Shown: positions 1 through 6,616, counted from the stretch's first letter. The stretch: DNA of 8,526 bases from Desulfovibrionaceae bacterium (GCA_009778355.1 WRJY01000243.1:1-8526); one strand, 5' to 3'. Numbers and translations are program-made. Notes: generated by a model from the sequence alone, not told the origin.

Positions 1-1141
1 CGGCGAGAAGATCCGGCTCTCGCGCGACCGCGTGGACCGCCTGGGTTACTTCACCGACGTGTCGATCACCACCGGCGAGGTGGCCGGCGCGCCCGACCAG
101 GTGGATCTGAACATCGAGGTCACTGAAAAACCCACCGGCAACATTTCCATCGGCGCCGGCTATTCGTCGGCGGAAAAACTGGCGTTCACCTTCGGCTTGT
201 CGCAGGACAACGTATTCGGCTCGGGCAACACGCTCAGCGCCGAGCTGAACACCGGCAAATACAACCGCACCCTCGCCATCAGCGCGACCAACCCCTATTT
301 CACCAACGATGGCGTCTCGCGCACCATCAATCCGTACTACCGCGCACAAAAACCCTACCAAGACCAAGGCGGCAATTACACCCTGGTGACCATGGGCGTC
401 GGCCTGAAGTTCGGACTTCCGGTGAGCGAACTCGACCGCGTGTATGTGGGCATGAGCGCCGAGCGCCTGCGCATCCAACCGGGCACCAACATTCCGGCGG
501 CCTACCTGGCTTATGCGGAACAGGTCGGCTACAGCAACATGGCCTTTCCGTTCACACTGGGCTGGTCGCGCGACTCGCGCGACAGCGCGCTGGCCCCCAC
601 GTCGGGACGTTTTCAGAACCTGGGCGGCGAGTTGGGCCTGATCGGCAATGCGCGTTACGCCAAGCTGGATTACCAATTCCAGCAGTACGTGCCGCTGAGC
701 AAGCTGTACACGCTGTCCTTCAACGGCGAGGTGGGCTGGGGCAAGGGCCTGGGCGGCAAACCGTTTCCGGTGCTCAAGAACTTCTATTCCGGCGGCTTGG
801 GATCGGTGCGCGGCTATGAGCAATCGACGCTGGGGCCGCGCGACATCACGGGCGCCTTCATCGGCGGCACGCGCAAGTTCACGCTGAGCAGCGAATTCAT
901 GATGCCGTTTCCCGGCGCGGGCAACGACCGCACGTTGCGCCTGTTCGGCTTTGTGGACGCGGGCGCGCTGTACGGCGATGGCGAAAAAATCAGCGGCAAC
1001 GCGCTGCGCTATTCCGCCGGCGTGGGCTTTAGCTGGATTTCGCCCATCGGTCCGCTGAAGTTCGCTTTCGCGGCGCCCCTGCGCAAGAAACCCGGCGATA
1101 GAATCCAGCGTTGGCAATTCCAGGTAGGAACATCGTTTTGA
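1..1141 (+). CDS. bamA: Outer membrane protein assembly factor BamA, C-terminal part (5' truncated by window edge)
   Basis: BamA is the Omp85-family core of the BAM complex, which folds beta-barrel proteins into the outer membrane. The reading frame is already open at base 2 and gives 379 residues, less than half of the usual roughly 800. The first 35 or so residues are the end of the last POTRA domain, including the DQVDLNIEVTEKPTGNISIG segment that leads into the barrel. The rest is the 16-strand barrel. The conserved loop-6 motif appears as VRGY (bases 806-817), and the protein ends in Phe within QFQVGTSF, a typical beta-signal. The stop TGA overlaps the start of the Skp gene. The GTG at base 32 is an internal Val codon, not the true start. 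Family identity is secure; the N-terminal signal peptide and POTRA1-4 lie outside the window. Confidence 0.96.
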   Translation, partial: GEKIRLSRDRVDRLGYFTDVSITTGEVAGAPDQVDLNIEVTEKPTGNISIGAGYSSAEKLAFTFGLSQDNVFGSGNTLSAELNTGKYNRTLAISATNPYFTNDGVSRTINPYYRAQKPYQDQGGNYTLVTMGVGLKFGLPVSELDRVYVGMSAERLRIQPGTNIPAAYLAYAEQVGYSNMAFPFTLGWSRDSRDSALAPTSGRFQNLGGELGLIGNARYAKLDYQFQQYVPLSKLYTLSFNGEVGWGKGLGGKPFPVLKNFYSGGLGSVRGYEQSTLGPRDITGAFIGGTRKFTLSSEFMMPFPGAGNDRTLRLFGFVDAGALYGDGEKISGNALRYSAGVGFSWISPIGPLKFAFAAPLRKKPGDRIQRWQFQVGTSF

Positions 1142-1662
1142 AACAACTCGAGCTGATTTCACGTCACGCGGCTGCCGCCGTGCTGAGTGCGCTGCTGTGC
1201 GCGACGCCGGCTTTCGCCCAAGAGGCCGCGGCCCGCATCGGCTTCGTCAACACCGACCGCATCCTGCGCGAGGCCGTGCCGGCCAAGGCCGCGCAGACCA
1301 AGCTCGAACAGGAGTTTTCGCGCCGCGAAAAAGAAATCGACGATGCCGGCATGGAGCTGAAAACCGCGTCCGAGCAGTTCGAACGCGAGGCGCCCACCAT
1401 GAGCGAGAGCCAGCGCCAGACGCGCCAGCGCCAGTTGATGGACCAGGACCGCGAGTTCCAGCGCCGGCGCCGCGAGTTCCAGGAAGACCTGAACACCCGC
1501 AAGCAGGAAGAGTTGCAGCAGATCATCGACCGCGCCAACCGCGTGGTCAAGCAGGTGGCCGAGGCCGAGAAGTACGACGTCATCCTGCAAGAAGCCGTCT
1601 ATATCAACCCGCGGCTGGACATCACCGACAAGGTGATCAAGGCGCTCAACGCCAGCAAGTAA
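1138..1662 (+). CDS. skp: Periplasmic chaperone Skp/OmpH family
   Basis: Skp (OmpH) is a trimeric periplasmic chaperone that carries unfolded outer-membrane proteins to BamA. The product is 174 aa from a TTG start at 1138. I chose this start because AGGAA (1126-1130) lies 7 nt upstream and because it gives a clean signal peptide: a short polar N-terminus, a hydrophobic AAAAVLSALLCA stretch, and a probable cleavage site after ATPAFA at residue 27. The mature protein begins QEAAARIGFVNTDRIL, the small beta-strand typical of the family. It continues as a long charged helical region rich in Glu, Arg and Gln (about residues 55-140), matching the coiled-coil tentacles, and ends in a VILQEAVYI body strand. 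The start overlaps the bamA stop as TTGA, so translation is probably coupled. An in-frame TTG at 1111 would add nine residues before the signal peptide and looks less likely. Confidence 0.93.
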   Translation: MKQLELISRHAAAAVLSALLCATPAFAQEAAARIGFVNTDRILREAVPAKAAQTKLEQEFSRREKEIDDAGMELKTASEQFEREAPTMSESQRQTRQRQLMDQDREFQRRRREFQEDLNTRKQEELQQIIDRANRVVKQVAEAEKYDVILQEAVYINPRLDITDKVIKALNASK

Positions 1663-1711
1663 CCACGCGGCGGACGGCGGCGATGCGGCGATTCGATCTG
1701 GTGCGCTTGCC

Positions 1712-2698
1712 ATGAGCCTGCGCGCCGGTGCCATTGTCGAAGCCCTGGGCGGCGAGCTGTCCGGCGACCCCGACCGTCTCATCACGCGGCTGGCGCCGCT
1801 GGAAGACGCGCAGCCGTCCGAGTTGAGCTTTCTCGTCAATCCCAAGCTGGCGCATCTGCTGGCCGGCAGCCAGGCCGGCTGCGTCGTCGTCGGCCCCGCG
1901 CTGGCGCGGGCCGCGCGCAGCCGGGGCGACTGCATCGTCGCCAGCGACCCGCACCTGTACTTCGCCCGCCTGACGCAACTGTGGAAGCGCCTGCTCGGCG
2001 GCGCGGCCGAGCCGGGCATCCACCCCAGCGCGGTGGTGGAAGAAGACGCCTTCATCGATCCCAGCGCCAGCGTGGGCGCGCTGTGCTTCGTTGGCCGGCA
2101 GGCGCGCATCGGCGCAGGCACGGTGCTCAAGCCCCGCGTCACGGTGGGCGCGCGCTGCGTGATCGGCGCTCGCTGCGTGATTCAGAGCGGCGCTGTGATC
2201 GGCGGCGACGGCTTCGGCTTCGCGCCGAACGGCGGCGCCTGGGAAAAGATCGAGCAGTTCGGCGCCGTGCGCCTGGGCGACGACGTGGAGATCGGCTCCA
2301 ACACCTGCATCGACTGCGGCGCGCTGGGCGACACCGTCATCGAGGACGGCGTCAAGCTCGACAACCTGATCCAGATCGGCCACAACTGCCACATCGGCCA
2401 ACATACCGCCATGGCCGGTTGCGTGGGCGTGGCCGGCAGCGCGCGCATCGGCGCGTACTGCACCGTGGGCGGGGCCGGCATGATTGCCGGCCACATCACC
2501 ATTGCCGACCACGTGCACGTCTCGCCGGCGACCATCATCACGCGCTCGATCCTCAAGCCGGGCCGCTACACCGGCTACTCTCCGTTCAGCGACCACGACG
2601 CCTGGGAAAAGAACGCGGCCACCCTCAAGCACGTCCACGGCCTGCGCGAGCGGGTCAAGCGCCTCGAAAAGTTGTTGCAAGATCGCGGCGACGCATAA
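1712..2698 (+). CDS. lpxD: UDP-3-O-(3-hydroxyacyl)glucosamine N-acyltransferase LpxD
   Basis: LpxD adds the second 3-hydroxyacyl chain, from acyl-ACP, to the 2-amino group of UDP-3-O-acylglucosamine, the third step of lipid A synthesis, in the cytoplasm. The 328-aa product has the normal family length. Residues 1-100 form the N-terminal uridine-binding domain. Residues 101-275 are left-handed beta-helix hexapeptide repeats (for example IGAGTV, IGARCV, IGSNTC). The last 30 residues form a charged helix (LRERVKRLEKLL). His224 in IQIGHNCHIG aligns with the catalytic His239 of E. coli LpxD, and His261 in GHITIADH with E. coli His276. The ATG at 1712 has no convincing Shine-Dalgarno sequence. It follows skp by 49 bp in which I see no other signal. 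Confidence 0.95.
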   Translation: MSLRAGAIVEALGGELSGDPDRLITRLAPLEDAQPSELSFLVNPKLAHLLAGSQAGCVVVGPALARAARSRGDCIVASDPHLYFARLTQLWKRLLGGAAEPGIHPSAVVEEDAFIDPSASVGALCFVGRQARIGAGTVLKPRVTVGARCVIGARCVIQSGAVIGGDGFGFAPNGGAWEKIEQFGAVRLGDDVEIGSNTCIDCGALGDTVIEDGVKLDNLIQIGHNCHIGQHTAMAGCVGVAGSARIGAYCTVGGAGMIAGHITIADHVHVSPATIITRSILKPGRYTGYSPFSDHDAWEKNAATLKHVHGLRERVKRLEKLLQDRGDA

Positions 2699-2701
2699 AA
2701 T
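2672..2701 (+). promoter_or_regulatory. Possible sigma70-type promoter for fabZ at the lpxD end
   Basis: TTGTTG (2672-2677) and TAAAAT (2696-2701) are separated by 18 bp; TTGCAA (2675-2680) is an alternative -35 at 15 bp. The A/T-rich -10 stands out in this GC-rich window and overlaps the lpxD stop codon. It could give fabZ and the genes below it an internal start of transcription, with an untranslated leader of about 45 nt. This is pattern matching only, and readthrough from upstream would also explain fabZ expression. Confidence 0.3.
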
Positions 2702-2750
2702 AACCCGCTTACGCCTGTCCGACGGGCGCCATCAGCTACCAACACCCATC

Positions 2751-3197
2751 ATGATGGACATCCATCGCATCCTGGCCAGGCTGCCACACCGCTACCCGTT
2801 TCTGTTGATCGACCGCGTGCTCGAACTCGACTTGCAGGCCAAGACCGTGCGCGCGCTCAAGAACGTCACGGTCAACGAGCCCTTCTTCACCGGACATTTT
2901 CCCACCCGCCCGGTGATGCCCGGCGTGCTGATGCTGGAGGCCATGGCGCAGGCCTGCGCGCTGCTGGCGTTCGAGCACGAAGGCGTCGAATCGCTCAGCG
3001 ACGATCAGGTGTTTTACTTCGTCGGCATCGACGGCGCACGTTTCAAGCGCCCGGTGGAGCCGGGCGACCAGCTCATCACGCACGCAACGCTGGAACGCTC
3101 CCGCGCCGGCATTTTCCGCTTCGACTGCAAGGCCACCGTAGACAACGACGTGGCCTGCGAGGCGGCCATCATGTGCACCATGCGCAGCGTCGGCTGA
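2751..3197 (+). CDS. fabZ: 3-hydroxyacyl-[acyl-carrier-protein] dehydratase FabZ
   Basis: FabZ dehydrates 3-hydroxyacyl-ACP to trans-2-enoyl-ACP in type II fatty acid synthesis. It competes with LpxA and LpxD for the same 3-hydroxyacyl-ACP pool, which is why the gene sits among lpx genes. The 148-aa product is a single hot-dog fold of normal length. It opens with MMDIHRILARLPHRYPFLLI, holds the active-site region FTGHFPTRPVMPGVLMLEAM with His49 and Glu63 (the canonical His...Glu pair, 14 residues apart), and continues with FVGIDGARFKRPVEPGDQL. Two consecutive ATG codons (2751 and 2754) could serve as start; the first matches the MMDIH opening I remember for relatives. No good Shine-Dalgarno is visible in the 52-bp gap after lpxD. 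The gap carries a CAGCTACCAA stretch at 2733-2742. Confidence 0.95.
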   Translation: MMDIHRILARLPHRYPFLLIDRVLELDLQAKTVRALKNVTVNEPFFTGHFPTRPVMPGVLMLEAMAQACALLAFEHEGVESLSDDQVFYFVGIDGARFKRPVEPGDQLITHATLERSRAGIFRFDCKATVDNDVACEAAIMCTMRSVG

Positions 3198-3211
3198 GCG
3201 TCCGTTCGCTC

Positions 3212-4006
3212 ATGGCCGCGGCCAGCATCCACCCCACCGCGCTGATCGATCCGGCGGCTGAACTGGACGGCTCGGTACAAGTCGGGCCTTACGCCGTCAT
3301 CGGGCCGCACGTGCGCATCGGCGCCGGCACGCAAATCGGCGCGCATTGCGTCATCGAGGGCCACACCAGCATCGGCGCCGGCAACCGCATCTTTCAGTTC
3401 GCCAGTATCGGCACGCCGCCGCAGGACAAAAAATACGCCGGCGAGCCGACCCGGCTGAAAATCGGCGCCGGCAACACCATCCGCGAGTTCGTCACCATCA
3501 GCACCGGCACGGTGCAGGACGAGGGCGTCACCCGCGTGGGCGACGACAACTGGATCATGGCCTACGTGCATATCGCGCACGACTGCCAACTGGGCAGCCA
3601 CCTCATCCTGGCCAATGCCGTTCAACTGGCCGGGCACGTGCACATGGGCGACTGGGTATTTCTGGGCGGGCTGACCGGCGTGCACCAGTTCGTGCGCATT
3701 GGCGCGCACGCCATGACCGCCTTCCAGACCCGGCTGGCGCAAGACCTGCCGCCCTTCGTCACCGCCGGCGGCAACCCCGCCGAGGCGCAGAGCATCAATG
3801 CCGAGGGCCTGCGCCGGCGCGGCTTTTCGGCCGAGCGCATCGTCCTCATCAAACAGATGCACCGCCTGCTCTACCGCAAGGGCTTGACGCTGGAGGCCGC
3901 GCGCCAGCAAATCGACGCCCTGCGCGGCGAACTGGCCGAGGCCGACGCCGACATCGCGCTGATGCAGGAGTTCCTCTCCCGCGCCACGCGCGGTATCGTG
4001 AGGTGA
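3212..4006 (+). CDS. lpxA: Acyl-ACP--UDP-N-acetylglucosamine O-acyltransferase LpxA
   Basis: LpxA catalyses the first step of lipid A synthesis, transfer of a 3-hydroxyacyl chain from ACP to the 3-OH of UDP-GlcNAc, in the cytoplasm. The 264-aa product has the usual length. It has left-handed beta-helix hexapeptides through residue 185 or so (VGPYAVIGPHVRIGAG at the start) and then a C-terminal helical domain (GLRRRGFSAERI onwards). Catalytic His123 lies in HIAHDCQLG, equivalent to E. coli His125. The acyl-ruler position, Gly173 in E. coli, appears to be Phe171 here (IGAHAMTAFQ), which predicts a chain shorter than C14. The ATG at 3212 gives the expected MAAASIHPTALIDP opening. An in-frame GTG at 3173 lies inside fabZ and would add 13 non-conserved residues. 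The gene starts 14 bp after fabZ and its stop overlaps the lpxB start. Confidence 0.95.
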   Translation: MAAASIHPTALIDPAAELDGSVQVGPYAVIGPHVRIGAGTQIGAHCVIEGHTSIGAGNRIFQFASIGTPPQDKKYAGEPTRLKIGAGNTIREFVTISTGTVQDEGVTRVGDDNWIMAYVHIAHDCQLGSHLILANAVQLAGHVHMGDWVFLGGLTGVHQFVRIGAHAMTAFQTRLAQDLPPFVTAGGNPAEAQSINAEGLRRRGFSAERIVLIKQMHRLLYRKGLTLEAARQQIDALRGELAEADADIALMQEFLSRATRGIVR

Positions 4007-5208
4007 ACGCCCCTTCATTCGCCCTGGTGGCCGGCGAGGCTTCGGGCGATCTGCTGGCCGGGCACCTGCTGGCGGCGCTGCGCCGTCGCTGGCCTGGGTT
4101 GCAGGCAGCGGGCATCGGCGGCGCGCGGATGGCGGAACAGGGTTTTGAGGTCTGGTGGCCGGTGGAAACGCTTTCGGTGCGCGGCTATCTGGAAGTGTTG
4201 CCGCGCCTGCCCGCCCTGCTGCGCATCCGCCGGCAATTGGGCGCGCGGCTGCTGGCCGGGCGGCTCGACCTGTTCATCGGCGTCGATGCGCCGGACTTCA
4301 ACTTCGGCCTGGAGGCGCGCCTGCGCTCGGGCGGGCTGAAGACACTGCATTTCGTCAGTCCCTCGTTCTGGGCCTGGCGGCCCGAGAAGCTGGCCAGCCT
4401 CAAGGCCGCCGCCGATCATGTGCTGTGCCTGTTCCCGTTCGAGCCTGAACTGCTGGCCGAAGCAGGCATCGCGGCCACGTATGTCGGCCATCCGCTGGCC
4501 GAGGCGCTGCCGTTGACGCCCGACCGCGCCGCCGCCCGGCGCGCGCTCGCCCTGCCTGAGCAGGGCACGGTGGTGGCCCTGCTGCCGGGCAGCCGCGCGG
4601 CTGAAGTCAAGCACCTGGGGGCAAGATTTTTCCAGGCGGCAAAGCTTATCCAGCAAACCCTGCCAGCTACCAAATTCATAGTGCCGACGGTGCCGCACCT
4701 GCTGGCGCAAGTCACCAGGGCGGCGCGGGCCAGCGGCCTGGGCGATGCCGTCACCGTGCTGCGCGGCCAGTCGCACGCTGCGCTCACCGCGTGCGACGTG
4801 ACGCTGATCGCCAGCGGTACCGCCACACTGGAGGCGGCGCTGTGCAAGCGGGCGATGGTCATCGCCTACGCCATGCCCGCGCTCAGCTACCGGCTGATGG
4901 CTGCCCAACGCCAGTTGCCGTGGATCGGCCTGCCCAACATCCTGTGCGCGCCGCGCCAGTGGCTGCGCCGCCCGGCCGGCATGACGGCGCGCCAGGCCGC
5001 CGACCGGCCCGATGCGCCCTTCGTGGCGCCGGAGCTGGTGCAGGACGCGGCCACGCCCCAGGCGCTGGCCAGCGCGGCGCTGGACTGGCTGGCCGCGCCT
5101 GAGAAAATCGCCGCCGCCGAGGCGCGCTTTACTGCGCTGCACCACGAACTCAGGCGCGACACCGCGCTGCTGGCCACCCATGCGATCGAAACGCTTCTTG
5201 CGCGCTGA
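4003..5208 (+). CDS. lpxB: Lipid A disaccharide synthase LpxB, with a family-atypical insertion
   Basis: LpxB is a GT19 glycosyltransferase. It joins lipid X and UDP-2,3-diacylglucosamine into the beta-1,6-linked lipid A disaccharide at the inner face of the inner membrane. From the GTG at 4003 the product is 401 aa, slightly longer than the usual 380 or so. Family motifs occur in order: GEASGD (11-16), GVDAPDFN with catalytic Asp98, VSPSFWAWR, PFE, GHPL, LLPGSR (to Arg198), SGTATLE (271-277) and LPNIL. After LPNIL a run rich in Ala, Arg and Pro (about residues 316-339) interrupts the join to FVAPELVQDAATP and accounts for the extra length. The GTG overlaps the lpxA stop as GTGA, suggesting coupling. 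No better in-frame start is visible. The stretch 4621-4682 is noticeably A/T-richer than the rest. Confidence 0.94.
   Translation: MNAPSFALVAGEASGDLLAGHLLAALRRRWPGLQAAGIGGARMAEQGFEVWWPVETLSVRGYLEVLPRLPALLRIRRQLGARLLAGRLDLFIGVDAPDFNFGLEARLRSGGLKTLHFVSPSFWAWRPEKLASLKAAADHVLCLFPFEPELLAEAGIAATYVGHPLAEALPLTPDRAAARRALALPEQGTVVALLPGSRAAEVKHLGARFFQAAKLIQQTLPATKFIVPTVPHLLAQVTRAARASGLGDAVTVLRGQSHAALTACDVTLIASGTATLEAALCKRAMVIAYAMPALSYRLMAAQRQLPWIGLPNILCAPRQWLRRPAGMTARQAADRPDAPFVAPELVQDAATPQALASAALDWLAAPEKIAAAEARFTALHHELRRDTALLATHAIETLLAR
4664..4682 (+). repeat. Degenerate 19-bp A/T-rich repeat, copy 1 (inside lpxB)
   Basis: CAGCTACCAAATTCATAGT matches 15 of 19 positions of the sequence at 6056-6074 and is unusually A/T-rich for this window. 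It is translated in the lpxB frame as part of PATKFIV. Its core resembles AGCTAnC...TAG(C/T) short dispersed sequences that I recall from comamonad genomes. That resemblance is memory, not a search result. Confidence 0.35.
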
Positions 5209-5839
5209 ACAAACCCGCCTGGACTGGGACGCCCCCGGTCTGGTCGCTGGCGTGGACGAGGCCGGGCGCGGCCCGCTGGCCGGGCCGGTGGTGGCGGCGG
5301 CGGTGATTCTCGACCCGCGCCGGCCCATCGAGGGACTGGCCGATTCCAAGCAGCTCACCGCGCTGCGGCGCGAACGGCTGTTCGAGCAGATCCGCGCCAA
5401 CGCGCTGTGCTGCGCCATCGCCCAGGCGTCGGTGGAGGAAATCGACCGCCTGAACATCCTGCAAGCCACCTTGCTGGCCATGCAGCGCGCCGTCGCCGGC
5501 CTGCGCTTGCCGCCAGCCAAGGTGCTGGTGGACGGCAACCGCCTGCCCAAGCTGCCGATGCGCGCCGAGAGCGTGGTGGGCGGCGATGCGCTGGTGCCGG
5601 CCATTTCGGCGGCCTCCATTCTGGCCAAGGTGCACCGCGACCACTGGTGCGCCGAGATCGACGCCGCCTGGCCGCAGTACGGCTTTGCCGCCCACAAGGG
5701 CTACGGCACGGCAGCGCACCTGGCGGCATTGCGCCAATACGGCCCCTGCGAATACCACCGCCGCACCTTCGCGCCCGTGGCAGCGTTACTCCCCTTGCCC
5801 GCTTGCGGGAAAGGGGCCGGAGGAAAGGGTTCGTCATGA
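5180..5839 (+). CDS. rnhB: Ribonuclease HII
   Basis: RNase HII cleaves RNA in RNA/DNA hybrids and removes single ribonucleotides misincorporated in DNA. The ATG at 5180 gives 219 aa and overlaps the lpxB end by 29 bp; an alternative in-frame TTG at 5198 would shorten the protein by six residues. The signature GVDEAGRGPLAGPVV carries catalytic Asp26 and Glu27. Asp118 in VDGN and Asp154 in AKVHRDHW complete the DEDD metal site, and ADSKQLT, SAASILAKV and HKGYGT are typical family blocks. After the usual HRRTFAPV ending the protein runs on for a short tail, ALLPLPACGKGAGGKGSS. That tail is encoded by a REP-like hairpin (5791-5816) and is probably not functional protein sequence. The stop overlaps the next gene as ATGA. 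Confidence 0.95.
   Translation: MRSKRFLRAEQTRLDWDAPGLVAGVDEAGRGPLAGPVVAAAVILDPRRPIEGLADSKQLTALRRERLFEQIRANALCCAIAQASVEEIDRLNILQATLLAMQRAVAGLRLPPAKVLVDGNRLPKLPMRAESVVGGDALVPAISAASILAKVHRDHWCAEIDAAWPQYGFAAHKGYGTAAHLAALRQYGPCEYHRRTFAPVAALLPLPACGKGAGGKGSS
5791..5816 (+). repeat. REP-like palindromic hairpin at the rnhB 3' end
   Basis: CCCC TT G CCCG (5791-5801), loop CTTG (5802-5805), then CGGG A AA GGGG (5806-5816). These form ten base pairs with one G/A mismatch. The continuing GCCGGAGGAAAGGG resembles the right arm of the CCCTCTCCCGC-type interspersed repeats common in proteobacterial intergenic DNA. Here it lies inside the last codons of rnhB. GGAGGA at 5819-5824 lies just downstream and probably serves as ribosome binding site for the methyltransferase gene. 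The hairpin is plain in the sequence; its membership in a genome-wide family is an inference. Confidence 0.6.
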
Positions 5840-6612
5840 CCACATCCGACCCGCAACACATCCGCTCCCGCGACAACCCGCTGTTCAAGAGCTTCAGGCG
5901 CCTCGTCCAGGACAGCGGCGCTTACCGCAAACAGGGCCGCGTGTGGGTCGAAGGCGAACATCTCTGCCAAGCCGCGCTGACTCACGATCTGCGCCCGTCC
6001 ATCGCCGTTTTCTCCGAATCGTTCTGGCCGCTGGCGCAGGACGAACTTGCGCAGGCAGCTATCAAAAACGTAGTTCTGGCCGATGCGCTCATGGCGCAGG
6101 CCAGTGGCCTCAAATCACCCGCGCCCGTCGCTTTCGTGCTCGATCTGCCCGCCGCCGCCGCGCTGCTGCCGGATGCGGCCACGGTTATTCTCGACCGCGT
6201 GCAGGACGCGGGCAACGTGGGTTCAATTTTGCGCAGCGCCGCCGCATTCGGCTTTGCGCAGATTGCCGCGCTCGAAGGCACCGCCGCCCTCTGGTCGCCC
6301 AAGGTGCTGCGCGCCGGCATGGGCGCTCATTTCGGGTTGCGACTGACCGAGGCGCTGGCGGTGCATGACCTGGCGGCGCTGCGGGCGCCGCTGCTGGTGA
6401 CCAGTTCGCACCAGGGCGAACTGCTGCACCGCGCCCGCCTGCCCTGGCCCTGCGCCTGGGTGCTGGGGCACGAGGGGCAAGGCGTGCAGGCGGCATTGGC
6501 CGAGCGGGCAGCGCTGGCGCTGCGCATCGGCCAGCCGGGCGGCGAGGAGTCTCTCAACGTCGCGGCGGCAGCGGCGATCTGCCTGCACGCGAGCGCGATT
6601 GCGCGAGGCTGA
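5836..6612 (+). CDS. SpoU/TrmH-family RNA 2'-O-ribose methyltransferase (specific target unknown)
   Basis: This is a 258-aa SPOUT-class RNA methyltransferase, predicted to methylate a ribose 2'-OH of tRNA or rRNA using S-adenosylmethionine. Residues 8-100 look like the SpoU substrate-binding domain (IRSRDNPLFKSFRRL at its start, then GRVWVEGEHLCQAAL). Residues 115-255 are the knotted catalytic domain, with all three family motifs: AGNVGSILRSAAAFG with Asn127 and Arg133, WVLGHEGQGV with Glu213, and GGEESLNVAAAA with Ser239 and Asn241. These are the residues expected for cofactor binding and catalysis. The architecture resembles RlmB and TsnR-like enzymes, but nothing here fixes the substrate, so no gene symbol is given. 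The ATG overlaps the rnhB stop (ATGA), with GGAGGA 11 nt upstream inside a REP-like repeat. A second copy of the 19-bp repeat lies at codons 74-80. Confidence 0.92.
   Translation: MTTSDPQHIRSRDNPLFKSFRRLVQDSGAYRKQGRVWVEGEHLCQAALTHDLRPSIAVFSESFWPLAQDELAQAAIKNVVLADALMAQASGLKSPAPVAFVLDLPAAAALLPDAATVILDRVQDAGNVGSILRSAAAFGFAQIAALEGTAALWSPKVLRAGMGAHFGLRLTEALAVHDLAALRAPLLVTSSHQGELLHRARLPWPCAWVLGHEGQGVQAALAERAALALRIGQPGGEESLNVAAAAAICLHASAIARG
6056..6074 (+). repeat. Degenerate 19-bp A/T-rich repeat, copy 2 (inside the RNA methyltransferase gene)
   Basis: CAGCTATCAAAAACGTAGT shares 15 of 19 bases with 4664-4682 and is read in the same codon phase, here as part of AAIKNVV. AGCTA at the left and TAGTT at the right make an imperfect inverted repeat. 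The stretch lies in the less conserved linker between the substrate-binding and catalytic domains, where a short insertion could be tolerated. Confidence 0.35.
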
Positions 6613-6616
6613 AGGT

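Noticed and set aside
1159..2142. 327-codon minus-strand frame opposite skp and lpxD
   Set aside because: It spans two clear + strand genes and an intergenic gap. Its repetitive Leu/Ala/Arg-rich translation is a shadow of the coiled-coil coding sequence.
2041..2520. Internal near-repeats in lpxD (and similarly in lpxA) that look like tandem DNA repeats
   Set aside because: They are the coding footprint of hexapeptide repeats in a left-handed beta-helix, explained by protein structure.
1646..2680. 344-codon minus-strand frame opposite lpxD
   Set aside because: Composition is dominated by Ala, Val, Asp, His and Arg, a mirror of the hexapeptide-repeat codons of LpxD. It has no domain and no ribosome binding site context.
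3014..4018. 334-codon minus-strand frame opposite lpxA
   Set aside because: The periodic His/Val/Ala/Gly pattern mirrors the LpxA beta-helix repeats; no family signature is present.
4015..5697. 560-codon open frame on the minus strand, opposite lpxB and rnhB
   Set aside because: Long antisense open frames are expected in GC-rich DNA with strong third-position bias. The translation is low-complexity Arg, Ala and Gly with no recognisable domain, and the + strand genes are certain.
5791..5816. Intrinsic terminator after rnhB
   Set aside because: The hairpin is not followed by a T-run, and the next gene starts within 20 bp in a coupled arrangement. A repeat element fits better.
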